Positions 1-7,340 of a stretch of DNA of 33,751 bases are shown piece after piece. The notes under the pieces are model-generated. The model was given only the letters and a program-made list of their open reading frames with translations. It did no database searches and had not been told where the DNA came from. The stretch spans positions 1 through 33,751 of the IMG/VR virus record IMGVR_UViG_3300010885_041216. One strand, given 5' to 3'. The stretch is from a virus. A program made the translations under genes and the position numbers. Each line of letters opens with the position of its first letter. The first letter of the stretch is position 1.

Positions 1-11
1 ACTTTTTCACC
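1..11. repeat. Terminal direct repeat, left copy (possible cos end)
   Basis: ACTTTTTCACC opens the window and is repeated as its last 11 bases. The two copies meet in the gene-free gap between the gpZ-like gene and terS, the usual place for a cos site. It could be a filled-in cohesive end of a packaged linear genome, or a leftover overlap from circular assembly. The sequence is not GC-rich as many cos overhangs are. Confidence 0.5.
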
Positions 12-125
12 CGCATTTCCCAGGACGCGTATAGAACCTATGACACCGGGTATATGCGAGATGGCGTGAATTACACTTAATTAGTTGATTCAATTTTTTT
101 CTAATTTTTTTCGTTAAAAGTTCAA
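12..125. other. Gene-free flank of terS, candidate cos region
   Basis: No credible gene lies here or in 33677-33740. After joining the ends this gives about 190 bp of noncoding DNA directly upstream of the minus-strand terminase genes. GCGAG at 55-59 and CTCGC near 33734 form a distant inverted pair, and the stretch 93-125 has long T runs. I see no convincing promoter. The assignment as a cos region is inferred from position and the terminal repeat. Confidence 0.4.
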
Positions 126-785
126 TCATTGCTGTGCCCTGGCCAGTGCTCTGTCTAGGTAGTAGTCGAGATTGCTTGCAAACTCTTTATCAAACTCAAA
201 TGAAATATTGCTCTCCACCTCAGCTTGCGCGCGTCTGTTGCGGTCAATGTAAAGTGAAGCTGAAACTGTTTTAAGTTTAGTTAATTGCTCACGCACCATG
301 AGCTTACCTTTATTGGCGCCCCTCTTCACAACGAATCCTTTATAAGTTCCTTTTGATGGCACTACAAAATTCCCGTTACGAATGAAGAAAGAATATGACT
401 CCTTAAGCTCATCACGATTGAGGCCAGTGGGTGCGCGAAAACCGCCAGCAATGAACTTACCTCGCCCATACTTCACGCCCTTGCGTACCGCTCTTGCATT
501 GAATGCTGATAGCGATAGCCGCTTAGTGCTGAAGTTTAAACTCGCGCTCATTGAGTTGATGCTTTTGCCATCGCCATTGTTTTGCTTTCCGTAAATAGCG
601 CCTGACTTCTTAAGCTCTGAGATTTTACCGTTAAATTCTTCAGCAAATAAACGATAAGCAAGCAATGATGTTTTGCTCAGTGTTCTTGTGATGCTTCGTT
701 TGTACGCTTGAAAAGTTGCGCCAGGTGCTTTGCGTGCCAGTGCTTTATTGAGTAAGCCTAAATCTTTATCATCAACGCTGATCAT
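126..785 (-). CDS. Minor tail protein Z-like (gpZ family)
   Basis: A 219-residue basic protein. The N-terminal part (ARKAPGATFQAYKRSITRTLSKTS) resembles the start of lambda gpZ-type prophage minor tail proteins, which begin with a helical segment followed by a set of Arg/Ser-rich helices. The middle (RKGVKYGRGKFIAGGF) and the later VKRG-NKGKL stretch also fit that family. In lambda, gpZ acts at tail completion and DNA positioning. Here the gene overlaps the upstream peptidase gene by 4 bp (ATGA), so it is translated with the end of the replication module and not with the other tail genes. The family call rests on pattern recognition only. Confidence 0.6.
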   Translation of the reverse strand: MISVDDKDLGLLNKALARKAPGATFQAYKRSITRTLSKTSLLAYRLFAEEFNGKISELKKSGAIYGKQNNGDGKSINSMSASLNFSTKRLSLSAFNARAVRKGVKYGRGKFIAGGFRAPTGLNRDELKESYSFFIRNGNFVVPSKGTYKGFVVKRGANKGKLMVREQLTKLKTVSASLYIDRNRRAQAEVESNISFEFDKEFASNLDYYLDRALARAQQ

Positions 786-1108
786 TTTAAGAATCCATTC
801 AATTTTAAAAATCGCAAAATTGCGACTTCTAAAGCTTCAATAATTTTATGCGGAATTTGTATTTCGTACTCTGTTTCAATCGCGTGAAAGATTTCGTGAA
901 CGTATGTTTTAAATGCTTCAGAGTCGGATTGATCGGCGCTTAAAACAATTTGACGAATTGGCGGGTTTGTTTCCGGATTAAAGCGGCACTCACCAAAAAC
1001 CTTTTTGCCATTCTTTGTTGTCTCGAAATGGTCAAGCCATACAGTCTCATAAGCAATATTGTGCTTTATCCTTGTTTTAGGCTTAATGTGTTTTCTCAGT
1101 GATGCCAT
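782..1108 (-). CDS. Small HExxH zinc metallopeptidase-like protein
   Basis: A 108-residue protein when started at the ATG at 1108. A longer reading from 1225 would overlap the upstream small gene by almost 90 bp and adds an unrelated N-terminus, so I prefer the internal ATG. The key feature is HEIFH (residues 71-75) with a downstream IIEALE segment whose Glu91 could be the third zinc ligand, as in SprT/ImmA-like zincins. It is too short to be a full SprT. There is no signal peptide, so it is probably cytoplasmic. A CGTACG motif lies 17 bp upstream of the start. Its substrate is unknown; a role in cleaving a regulator is only a guess. Confidence 0.55.
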   Translation of the reverse strand: MASLRKHIKPKTRIKHNIAYETVWLDHFETTKNGKKVFGECRFNPETNPPIRQIVLSADQSDSEAFKTYVHEIFHAIETEYEIQIPHKIIEALEVAILRFLKLNGFLK

Positions 1109-1137
1109 AAGCAAAGGGTAAGCCCGTACGAAATTAA

Positions 1138-1335
1138 TTAATTGCCGCCAAGCCTTGAGAAAAGAACGCGCCCCTGGGTTGTGCCCTGCTTTAAGCCATC
1201 GCGTGAATCGCAATAGGCATTCCAAGCCGCTTGGCGCTCTTTAGTGCCATGTTGGGATTTCTGCCAAGCCTCGAAATAAGCTTGAATTTGTGCCTGAGTG
1301 TATTCTTGTTTAAAATTTTCTAATGTGTCTTGCAT
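1138..1335 (-). CDS. Hypothetical small phage protein
   Basis: A 65-residue hydrophilic protein with a predicted helical N-terminal half (ENFKQEYTQAQIQAYFEAWQ) rich in Gln and aromatic residues. It sits 3 bp downstream of the nuclease gene and is therefore likely in the same operon. I recognise no domain. It is kept because spacing to both neighbours is tight and there is no better reading of this stretch. Confidence 0.5.
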   Translation of the reverse strand: MQDTLENFKQEYTQAQIQAYFEAWQKSQHGTKERQAAWNAYCDSRDGLKQGTTQGRVLFSRLGGN

Positions 1336-1338
1336 AAA

Positions 1339-1677
1339 TTATCGAATCAGTTTGATGAAATCGTCAGCTTTTAAGCAAGCCATGAGCTCGCTTTTGTTAC
1401 GCCTAAAAAACAAAATAGGCATGTCACTTGAACCGGCTGCATGCTTGATTGCTTGCTCATAAGCGGCCCATACGTTTAAGCTCTCTTGGTTTTTAACCTC
1501 GATTGCAAAAGGGTAAAGCTCCTTTGCCGCTGGGCTCAACTTCAAATCAACGCCAGTCACCCCTGAAGGCGTTATATCAATGTCACCTTGACGCAAATCG
1601 GGCGCGTATTTGTAAAGTAATTCTTTGACTTGTTGACAAGCCTTGCGGCCTTTTGCTTTTGCTGAACTTGTTAGCAT
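1339..1677 (-). CDS. PD-(D/E)XK (resolvase/VRR-NUC-like) nuclease
   Basis: A 112-residue protein with the layout of small phage restriction-fold nucleases. GVD (Asp44) is followed by FAIEVKNQ (Glu60, Lys62), the ExK pair of the metal site, then a helix with Gln75 (AAYEQAIKHA) and PILFFRRNKSE near the C-terminus. These match VRR-NUC and Holliday-junction-resolvase-like enzymes that process branched DNA during replication or before packaging. It begins 9 bp after the helicase stop codon, and a GTACGG-type motif covers that junction. The fold is a confident call; the exact substrate is not. Confidence 0.65.
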   Translation of the reverse strand: MLTSSAKAKGRKACQQVKELLYKYAPDLRQGDIDITPSGVTGVDLKLSPAAKELYPFAIEVKNQESLNVWAAYEQAIKHAAGSSDMPILFFRRNKSELMACLKADDFIKLIR

Positions 1678-1686
1678 TTTTTTACC

Positions 1687-2853
1687 TTAAAACCGTACAT
1701 GATTATCCACTAAATATCTTTTCGAGCCAGTGGCCTTGGGCTTTTCATCAAGCTTATTTGTTGGGATTGAATCAACAAGGCCATTTGGATTGGCCCAATT
1801 TGGCTTGCCCTCGTTTTCCGCACTCTTTGCCCAATAAGGGAATTTCTCGCCCTTATCTTTTTCCCATAAAGCAAATTTTCCATGCTCAACTCTGCCAATG
1901 TAATACTTTTGATTGTAGCCTTGCGCTTCACTGTCGTAATTTAAAACAGCCGTCCACAATTGCCTTGAGCCATCATTTCTGTTTTTCATTGCTGCAACCA
2001 AATTCACCTCTTTGCCATCAAGAGTATATCTTGCAAATGTGATGACCTTTGTTGCGGTCTTTGCAATCTCTGAGCTTCCATGCAAATCATCAAGCGTTGG
2101 AACGTCGGGCCTGTGGTTGTTTCTTTCAAGTTTTCTAATGTGAGACACCAAGATGATTGGCGTGTCGTGATTGCCACTTAAGTTTTTCATGCTTTGACAA
2201 ATTTCCTTGATTGCAAAAGCTTCTTTGTCAGAGTCGAGATTGAAGTAATGCAAATGATCAACCACAATCAACTCGGCATCATTTTTGATATTTAAAAAAA
2301 GCTTCTTAAAGCCATCAATACCAAGTGGCTCATCACGATAGTGCAAAAAAATGTTTTCGTATTTTGAAAGATTGGCAGCCGCCTCTTCAATGAGCTCCGG
2401 GTATTTTTCAGACAAAACACCATTCCAGAAATCCGTGAGGCTTATGTTTGATTTTTGGATTTGCCCGCTTTCAGATTTGCGAAAATAAAGCGAGTAAAAT
2501 TCTTTGTAAATCATCCTGTATTGAATCTCTAATCTCGCGGCCTCAAGAGCAAAAAAGTAAACCTTTTTGCCATCAAGCGCGGCTTGCATTGCAATTGAAA
2601 GTGCAGTTTGCGTTTTGCCAAGGCCAGAGCCGGCAGAAACAACAACAAAGTCGTTTTTATTTATGCCACCGAGGCACTCATCAAGAAAATTAATGCCAAA
2701 TGAGATTCTGTTTTTACCAAGTGCAATCAAAGTTTCATTTACGGTTTTTGGGTCAATCGCTGCGCTCACAAAGCCAGTGCGGTCCACTGACTTGCTGAAT
2801 TCATTTTGGTTGTGATCAAAAAGACTTTCAAAATCTTGATTGTTGTTTTCCAT
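1687..2853 (-). CDS. DnaB-like replicative helicase (RecA-fold ATPase)
   Basis: A 388-residue protein with a RecA-type core. Walker A is AGSGLGKT (74-81), followed by a helix and VYFFALEA (about 98-105), which corresponds to the DnaB FSLEM region. Walker B is LIVVDH (195-200), and SHIRKLERNNHRPDVPTLDDLHGSSEIAKTA matches the DnaB H4 region that ends in a Gly-Ser/Ala-x-Asp-like helix. The N-terminus is short compared with host DnaB (about 470 aa), as is common for phage helicases. It starts immediately after the primase stop (TAAATG), so the pair is translationally coupled and probably forms a phage primosome. Confidence 0.85.
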   Translation of the reverse strand: MENNNQDFESLFDHNQNEFSKSVDRTGFVSAAIDPKTVNETLIALGKNRISFGINFLDECLGGINKNDFVVVSAGSGLGKTQTALSIAMQAALDGKKVYFFALEAARLEIQYRMIYKEFYSLYFRKSESGQIQKSNISLTDFWNGVLSEKYPELIEEAAANLSKYENIFLHYRDEPLGIDGFKKLFLNIKNDAELIVVDHLHYFNLDSDKEAFAIKEICQSMKNLSGNHDTPIILVSHIRKLERNNHRPDVPTLDDLHGSSEIAKTATKVITFARYTLDGKEVNLVAAMKNRNDGSRQLWTAVLNYDSEAQGYNQKYYIGRVEHGKFALWEKDKGEKFPYWAKSAENEGKPNWANPNGLVDSIPTNKLDEKPKATGSKRYLVDNHVRF

Positions 2854-3723
2854 TTACGCCCCCACTTCAGGAATTAGTTTTTTAATTTCGTTGATGCAAA
2901 CTTTTGAGTCATTGCCGTAATACTTCAGCCATTGAAAGATAGTTGGCCCGCCACCGTCCATTGAGCCAATGCGGTTCTCGCTGCAAATGAAAGTCGATGT
3001 GCCTTTGCCATTCACAAAAATGTTTCGCTTGCCTTTTGCTGAAGGCTTGAAAGTAAAAATCTCGCCATTGACTAAATCATGGCCTGAAAAGCGACTGAGT
3101 GCCTCTTGTTGGTCAAACGCATAAAGCCTGTCAAAGAAAGCTTTGCCTTCAATGTTTTCGCTTATGAGAGCTTTTGATTGGCGCTTGTATTCTTTTGGGG
3201 CTTCTAAATCTTTGTAGTAATCAAGCATGTCTTGGCTTGTGTACTTGATTGGATTAAATTCTTTCTTTTCGATCAAAAAAGGATTTGCCGGGTCTTTCAT
3301 GTGGTAAAAGCCTGGCACTCTTAAAAGCCGGCACAAATCCTTTGCGCGCTTATCGCCATTGTAATAAGGCACCAAGCGATTTGCGACAATTGCAGAATAA
3401 TAGCGTTTTGAGATTTCAAAATCTTTGTCATCGCATGCCCAATAAACATGAAAGCCGTTTCTTGTCTCAACAACCATCGTTGGCTTTAAACCTGTTTTGA
3501 TTTTTTGCATTTGCTCCTCTTTGGTGCCCTCGTCAATGTCGATAGCCCATGCATTAATGCCGATAAGGTTTTCAACTTTCCTCTCGTTGGATTTAAAGCT
3601 TTGCACTGTGTGGAATATGCCAAAGCCTCGCTCATTCCATGCTTTCGCATCATTGCGGTTGATTGGCGTTGTGCCTTTGTGATTTGCCTTGTCTGAGTCG
3701 TGTAGTGCGTATGTGTAAACCAT
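2854..3723 (-). CDS. AEP-type primase (PrimPol-like)
   Basis: A 289-residue protein from the ATG at 3723. An upstream ATG at 3819 would overlap the preceding gene by 91 bp, whereas 3723 lies 5 bp after its stop. Features of the archaeo-eukaryotic primase fold are visible: AWAIDID (Asp62, Asp64), the metal site; ETRNGFHVYW with His92; and KDLCRLLRVPGFYHMKDP (about 129-144), the third conserved block. The C-terminal part has a FKPSAKGKRNIFVNGKG stretch with no motif I know. It would synthesise primers for the adjacent DnaB-like helicase. Confidence 0.8.
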   Translation of the reverse strand: MVYTYALHDSDKANHKGTTPINRNDAKAWNERGFGIFHTVQSFKSNERKVENLIGINAWAIDIDEGTKEEQMQKIKTGLKPTMVVETRNGFHVYWACDDKDFEISKRYYSAIVANRLVPYYNGDKRAKDLCRLLRVPGFYHMKDPANPFLIEKKEFNPIKYTSQDMLDYYKDLEAPKEYKRQSKALISENIEGKAFFDRLYAFDQQEALSRFSGHDLVNGEIFTFKPSAKGKRNIFVNGKGTSTFICSENRIGSMDGGGPTIFQWLKYYGNDSKVCINEIKKLIPEVGA

Positions 3724-3728
3724 ATTGA

Positions 3729-4466
3729 TCACGTCACCGGCCCCCAATTTACGTTTCGGAAGTCGATTGTTTTTTTCTTTTCCTGAGTTTTTAACGGATT
3801 CTTTGAACGTGAAAACCAACCAGTCAAAAATGTTCCAACGTTCTTGACGCTCTTGCCAGTCTCATCAAGCCAGAGTGAGGCGTTGCCAATTTCTTCGATT
3901 AAGAAATCTGAATTGTATTTTGAAAGCCAAGAGTCGAGTGTGGCTTGTTTCTTCACTTTGCCAATGAGTGCTTTGCCCTCTTCACTAAGCTTTGAGTGTG
4001 CCCATTCTGGCATTATTAAAACACTGCTACTGTCATGCGTATGTGCGGCTGTAATAATATCTTTATTCTTTATTCTTTTATCTTTTATCTTAGGCGCGCT
4101 AGGTGCGCGCTCAGTGCGCGCGCGTTTTGAATCTCTATCCATAAAAATCAACAAGTTAGGCATTGAGCATCGGTATGTCATCGCCGTCTCATCGAAGGAG
4201 CATAAGCCTAGCATCGCCATAGCATCGAGGTAGCATCGCACCCTCATGTGGTTTGGGTAGCCCAAGCAAGTCATCAAATAAGTCTTATCAAACTCAAAAA
4301 CGCAGTGCTCCTCAGAGAGACTTTCTTCCTTTTTCTTTTCAAGCTTTTCAGCGCAAAGCTCAACAAAGGTCCAGTAACGTCCAACGCCCTCTAAACCAAA
4401 TTTACTTTTGATTGCTTGAATAGATTTGCCACGATGTGAGTCAGTAAAGTGTTTAAAAAATTTCAT
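3729..4466 (-). CDS. Phage replication protein / helicase-loader-like
   Basis: A 245-residue protein. The N-terminus (MKFFKHFTDSHRGKSIQAIKSKFGLEGVGRYWTFVELCAEK) matches the winged-helix start of Lin1244/DnaD-like phage replication proteins. A Lys/Arg-rich linker (about 115-135) follows, and then a C-terminal domain with FLIEEIGNASLWLDETGK and a WFSRSKNP stretch. The family binds origin DNA and helps load the helicase. The position ahead of primase and helicase fits. Its ATG overlaps the stop of the upstream small gene (ATGA). Confidence 0.65.
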   Translation of the reverse strand: MKFFKHFTDSHRGKSIQAIKSKFGLEGVGRYWTFVELCAEKLEKKKEESLSEEHCVFEFDKTYLMTCLGYPNHMRVRCYLDAMAMLGLCSFDETAMTYRCSMPNLLIFMDRDSKRARTERAPSAPKIKDKRIKNKDIITAAHTHDSSSVLIMPEWAHSKLSEEGKALIGKVKKQATLDSWLSKYNSDFLIEEIGNASLWLDETGKSVKNVGTFLTGWFSRSKNPLKTQEKKKTIDFRNVNWGPVT

Positions 4467-4654
4467 TTCTTGCCCTCTAAATGTTTTTCAACATCACTGA
4501 ATAGCTCAAGAGCTTGCGTGATTAAATCAAGCTCCTCTTCATTTACGCCTTCAGGTGCATGAATTGTGAATGTGCCATTGGCTCTTTTGAATTTCGCTTT
4601 TGCGATTTCAAAACGATAAGGCTGTGGATAGTGTTTCTTTTCTTTAGTCGCCAT
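4463..4654 (-). CDS. Small early protein, unknown function
   Basis: A 63-residue protein when started at the ATG at 4654, which is preceded by the strong Shine-Dalgarno GGGGGAAG about 4 bases away. An upstream ATG at 4693 has no such site. The sequence (MATKEKKHYPQPYRFEIAKAKFKR, then an acidic helix EELDLITQALELFSDVEKHLEGKK) has no motif I recognise. It is the first gene of the replication operon and is coupled to the next by ATGA, so it is probably expressed early. It may be a DNA-binding or regulatory peptide, but that is a guess. Confidence 0.55.
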   Translation of the reverse strand: MATKEKKHYPQPYRFEIAKAKFKRANGTFTIHAPEGVNEEELDLITQALELFSDVEKHLEGKK

Positions 4655-4774
4655 TTGCTTCCCCCAACTAATCACGAGGGGCAAGGCCGGCAAGGTTCAA
4701 ACTGTGAAGCAAGGAAACCCCACCGGCTATGCGATTTGAATGACTCGTGAAGAGTCAAAAGCAAGATAATCAAA

Positions 4775-4792
4775 GCTTATTGAAAAATAAGC
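4775..4792. promoter_or_regulatory. Inverted repeat, candidate repressor operator upstream of the replication operon
   Basis: GCTTATT (4775-4781) and AATAAGC (4786-4792) are perfect 7-bp arms around a 4-base spacer. The same half-site occurs in the repressor upstream region (5398-5430) and in each unit of the array at 7781-7873. It lies 120 bp upstream of the first replication-operon gene, where a promoter must be. Binding by the repressor is inferred. Confidence 0.5.
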
Positions 4793-4817
4793 ATGAAAAT
4801 TTGATGATGTTAAAAAA

Positions 4818-4849
4818 GGGCAACAAGGGGAAGTGAGGGGAATACGGGG
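4818..4849 (+). other. G-quadruplex-type motif with ~10-bp phasing
   Basis: Four G tracts (4818-4820, 4827-4830, 4837-4840, 4846-4849) are separated by 6, 6 and 5 bases, which satisfies the usual four-tract quadruplex pattern. The period is close to one helical turn. It lies between the repressor gene and the replication operon, on the template strand of that operon. It could be part of an origin or an initiator-binding array. Nothing else explains the repetition. Confidence 0.4.
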
Positions 4850-4896
4850 AACATTAAACGATGTGCGAGAGCGCGTTAAATCTTATTTTGCTGATC

Positions 4897-5349
4897 TTAT
4901 TTTTTTTTAGAAAGAACGCTTTTTGAAAAGGCGCGCAACATTTCATGGCCACCTTGAACTTTACCAAGCTCAGAAATGGCTTCCAAAATATCGAGCGGGA
5001 TTTCAGTTTTTGAAGAGCGACCTTTGCCTGGCTTAATTCTTTCAATCTCGCTTGTCAGGTAGTCTTTAATCTTTTCAAGATTGTCTTTAAGGTCTGCATT
5101 TGCATCAATTTTGATTGGAGCTGTCACTGAGTTTTCGCTCACCAACTCATCAACGCCAACCTTTAAAGCTTTTGCGATGATAACAAGGCGACCAAAGCTT
5201 GGGTTTGTTTGGCCCTTCTCAATTTGAGCAATGCTTGATTGAGTGATGCCAAGCAAATCAGCCAAATCTTTTTGGCTCAATTGCAATCGCTCACGCTTTT
5301 TTGCGATTCTTTCGCCTAATATTAAAAAAATTTTACTTGTTTTTTCCAT
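4897..5349 (-). CDS. XRE-family HTH transcriptional repressor
   Basis: A 150-residue protein with a classic helix-turn-helix of the HTH_3/XRE family at about 12-66: LGERIAKKRERLQLSQKDLADLLG, then ITQSSIAQIEKGQTNPSFGRL and an IAKALKVGVDEL third part. The rest is charged and helical (DNLEKIKDYLTSEIERIKPGKGRSS) and contains no S24 peptidase dyad, so induction would not go through RecA-stimulated self-cleavage. There is no Shine-Dalgarno before the ATG; the base run TTTTTGACG abuts it, so expression may be low or leaderless. Candidate operators flank the gene on both sides. It could be the prophage repressor or a Cro-like factor. Confidence 0.8.
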   Translation of the reverse strand: MEKTSKIFLILGERIAKKRERLQLSQKDLADLLGITQSSIAQIEKGQTNPSFGRLVIIAKALKVGVDELVSENSVTAPIKIDANADLKDNLEKIKDYLTSEIERIKPGKGRSSKTEIPLDILEAISELGKVQGGHEMLRAFSKSVLSKKK

Positions 5350-5350
5350 A

Positions 5351-5381
5351 CGTCAAAAATGCGCTAGACAACCGTCAAAAA
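5351..5381. promoter_or_regulatory. CGTCAAAAA direct repeats over the repressor start
   Basis: CGTCAAAAA occurs at 5351-5359 and again at 5373-5381, a 22-bp period, placed immediately upstream of the repressor ATG. A similar CGTCAAAATGC occurs at 8639-8649, just upstream of the integrase start. They may be binding sites for a second regulator. This is sequence pattern only. Confidence 0.35.
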
Positions 5382-5397
5382 GTCGATTACTAATAAA

Positions 5398-5430
5398 AAT
5401 AAGCAATAAGCTACTTATTAAAATATAAGC
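5398..5430. promoter_or_regulatory. AATAAGC operator-like cluster between repressor and recE-like gene
   Basis: AATAAGC is present at 5398-5404 and 5405-5411. The second copy forms a dyad AATAAG-CTA-CTTATT (5405-5419), and AAATATAAGC follows at 5421-5430. Both AATAAGCAA and AAATATAAG recur in the 21-bp array at 7781-7873. The position in the divergent gap between repressor (minus) and recE-like gene (plus) is that of a lysis/lysogeny control region. Confidence 0.5.
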
Positions 5431-5545
5431 TATAGAGATTTAAATTGTAATCAAAGGCATTTTTCCTTTCTTTTATTATTTTAATACTTTGTGAATACAA
5501 GGTCCACTTATTGCCCATATATAGCAAAGCCGGGGGGTATTGCAA

Positions 5546-6442
5546 ATGAAACAATCAAATATCGTCCAAAAGTCCGGAATACCGGTCAAAACTTTAGAAA
5601 AACAACAGAATCAAAAGAGTGATTTAATCGGCCTCGTTTATGATCTTGAGTCTCAGGCTTATTTTTCTCAAAAAGCTGCAAACGCTTCATTCTTAAAATC
5701 CCTCGGCTCAAATTCACCCGCGAAAGCAAAAGCACTGAGCGAAATTACAAGAAAACCAACGCCTGCAATGCAAATTGGCACCTGTGTTCACACCCTTGTA
5801 TTGGAGCCTGAAGAGTTCGAGAAGCGATATTTGGTGAAAGAGCTGAACCTTAGAACAAACGCCGATAAGGAATTTAAAGCTGAAGCCGAAAAGCAAGGCA
5901 TCAATATCATTGGCGAGGATGATTTTGCGCAAGCAAAAGCCATGCGTGACTCGGTGATGAGCCACAAAGAGGCTCGCGCTTTATTCACTGGCGGGAAATC
6001 AGAAGTCAGCATGTTCTGGACCGACCCAACATCGGGTGCGCCATGCAAAGCAAGAGCCGATTATTTCAATCAAAAGAAACGCGTGATTGCTGACCTTAAA
6101 ACTTGCGATGACGTGAGCAATGAAGGCATAAGCCAATCAATCTCGAAATACTCTTACCACCTTCAAAACGCGCATTATCTCATGGGCGCTCGCCTAATCA
6201 CTGGCATTGATGAAATTGATTTTATTTTTGTCTTTGTTGAAAAGTCACCGCCTTATGAGGTCAGAGTGGGCCGCTTGCCAATGGACGTTGTTTGTTACGC
6301 TGAAGCCGCTTTGAAACCACTTTTACGCCTTTATCATGAGTGCATCACTTCAGGATTTTGGCCAGGGCATGAGCAAAAGATTGAAACCTTTGAGCTCGCG
6401 CCTTGGAAATATAAACAGTTGACCCAATTAGATAATCAATAA
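5546..6442 (+). CDS. RecE-like PD-(D/E)XK exonuclease (PDDEXK_12 / DUF3799 type)
   Basis: A 298-residue protein. The ATG at 5546 has GGGGGG 8 bases upstream; the TTG at 5540 is too close to that site. Motifs of the RecE/PDDEXK_12 nuclease family are in order: MQIGTCVHTLVLEPEEFEKRY (His82), GKSEVSMFW (Glu153), CKARADYF (Asp172), VIADLKTCDD (Asp183, Lys185) and YHLQNAHYL (Gln207, Tyr211). Such enzymes chew back one DNA strand to prepare ends for annealing. The next gene may be its partner, although it is short for a single-strand annealing protein. Confidence 0.8.
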   Translation: MKQSNIVQKSGIPVKTLEKQQNQKSDLIGLVYDLESQAYFSQKAANASFLKSLGSNSPAKAKALSEITRKPTPAMQIGTCVHTLVLEPEEFEKRYLVKELNLRTNADKEFKAEAEKQGINIIGEDDFAQAKAMRDSVMSHKEARALFTGGKSEVSMFWTDPTSGAPCKARADYFNQKKRVIADLKTCDDVSNEGISQSISKYSYHLQNAHYLMGARLITGIDEIDFIFVFVEKSPPYEVRVGRLPMDVVCYAEAALKPLLRLYHECITSGFWPGHEQKIETFELAPWKYKQLTQLDNQ

Positions 6443-6454
6443 AAAGGAGTAAAT

Positions 6455-6805
6455 ATGAGCTACCAAAACAACCAAGAACAAAAAGTTTACAAGAATGCCA
6501 ACCTTGGCAAGCTTTATAAAAAATCTGGCCAATATGGTGATTTCTATAGTGGCGATTTTTGCTCGCTTCAAATCTTTGGCAAGATTGATCAAGAGGGTAA
6601 CATCTCTTTGCAATTCCCAACCGAGTTTGCTCAAGAGCTTAAAGAAATGGTGAACGCTTTTAAAGATCAAAGCGGATTGGCTGAGAAATATGAGGCTGAT
6701 CGCCAGGCTTATCTTGCTAAAAAAGAAGCGCAAGAAACTCAAAAGCCAGCGCCACAAAAGCCAACTTACGCGCCTAAAACATACGCGAAAACTTATAAGC
6801 GCTAA
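6455..6805 (+). CDS. Hypothetical protein following the RecE-like nuclease
   Basis: A 116-residue protein preceded by AAAAGGAG 6 bases before the ATG, 12 bp after the nuclease stop. The first 70 residues (YKNANLGKLYKKSGQYGDFYSGDFCSLQIFGKIDQEGNISLQF) look like a compact beta-rich domain. The C-terminus is a Lys/Pro/Tyr-rich repeat (KPAPQKPTYAPKTYAKTYKR), probably disordered. A ssDNA-binding or recombination-accessory role fits the neighbour but is not shown by any motif I recognise. Confidence 0.6.
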   Translation: MSYQNNQEQKVYKNANLGKLYKKSGQYGDFYSGDFCSLQIFGKIDQEGNISLQFPTEFAQELKEMVNAFKDQSGLAEKYEADRQAYLAKKEAQETQKPAPQKPTYAPKTYAKTYKR

Positions 6806-6824
6806 TTAAACTGAGGTTTAAATC

Positions 6825-7034
6825 ATGTTGGAAAGCATTAATCCAATCAGCAAAAGAGTTCTTTTTGATATTTTTGAAACGGCTGAAATGATTGGCAGAT
6901 CGCCAAAGGCTGTCAGGCGTTTGATTGAAAAAAGGCTCATCAATCCAGTAAGGCATGACAGGCGCATTTTCTTCAACATACAAGAAATAAACCGGTTTGC
7001 TCAAATTGAGCCTGAAGCTGAGGCATGCGAATGA
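6825..7034 (+). CDS. Excisionase / MerR-like HTH_17 DNA-binding protein
   Basis: A 69-residue protein with the winged-helix pattern of Xis/HTH_17 proteins: LFDIFETAEMIGRSPKAVRRLIEKRLINPVRHDRRIFFNIQEINRFA. The second helix and recognition helix are clear, and the RRIFF wing is typical. Xis-like proteins bend DNA at att sites or act as small repressors. The integrase lies 1.6 kb downstream on the same strand. The stop overlaps the next start (ATGA). Confidence 0.65.
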   Translation: MLESINPISKRVLFDIFETAEMIGRSPKAVRRLIEKRLINPVRHDRRIFFNIQEINRFAQIEPEAEACE

Positions 7035-7243
7035 AAACAATCAATTTAAGACAAGAGACAATCGAATTTCAGCGCTTGAACGTAATGCGCGCCATTATTC
7101 ACTCAAACAATAACAAGGCTGAAGCCGCTCGAAAGCTAGGCCTTAATCGTACAACGTTGATTGAAATGATTAAGCGCTTTGACCTTGCTTATCTTATGGA
7201 GCAACCAAGAAAAAGAGGCGATTCAAATGATAACTCTTGGTGA
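7031..7243 (+). CDS. Fis-type HTH protein
   Basis: A 70-residue protein from the ATG at 7031, which overlaps the previous stop; an ATG at 7025 is in the same frame. The C-terminal part (MRAIIHSNNNKAEAARKLGLNRTTLIEMIKRF) is a textbook Fis/NtrC C-terminal helix-turn-helix (HTH_8). No AAA+ or receiver domain is present. It could act as a nucleoid-type or att accessory factor. It is coupled to the HTH_17 gene before it. Confidence 0.65.
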   Translation: MKTINLRQETIEFQRLNVMRAIIHSNNNKAEAARKLGLNRTTLIEMIKRFDLAYLMEQPRKRGDSNDNSW

Positions 7244-7340
7244 AATTTTTCTTTGGTTTGGGGTGGCAATAGTGGTCGGCTTTGCATTTGTTTTAGGATG
7301 TTGCATTGCCGCGCTATTGTTACCAAGCAAAAAGAATTGA
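7227..7340 (+). CDS. 37-residue single-span membrane peptide
   Basis: A short gene in another frame that overlaps the end of the Fis-like gene by 17 bp. AGAGG lies about 9 bases before its ATG. The peptide starts MITLGEIFLWFGVAIVVGFAF and continues with a hydrophobic segment (VLGCCIAALLL) before the basic tail PSKKN. The single long hydrophobic stretch and positive C-terminus suggest an inner-membrane peptide with the tail in the cytoplasm. Function unknown; superinfection exclusion or lysis control are possibilities only. Confidence 0.45.
   Translation: MITLGEIFLWFGVAIVVGFAFVLGCCIAALLLPSKKN

Noticed and set aside
1109-1225. Long N-terminus of the HExxH protein from 1225
   Set aside because: It overlaps the gene at 1138-1335 and adds an unrelated segment; the ATG at 1108 just after it is preferred.
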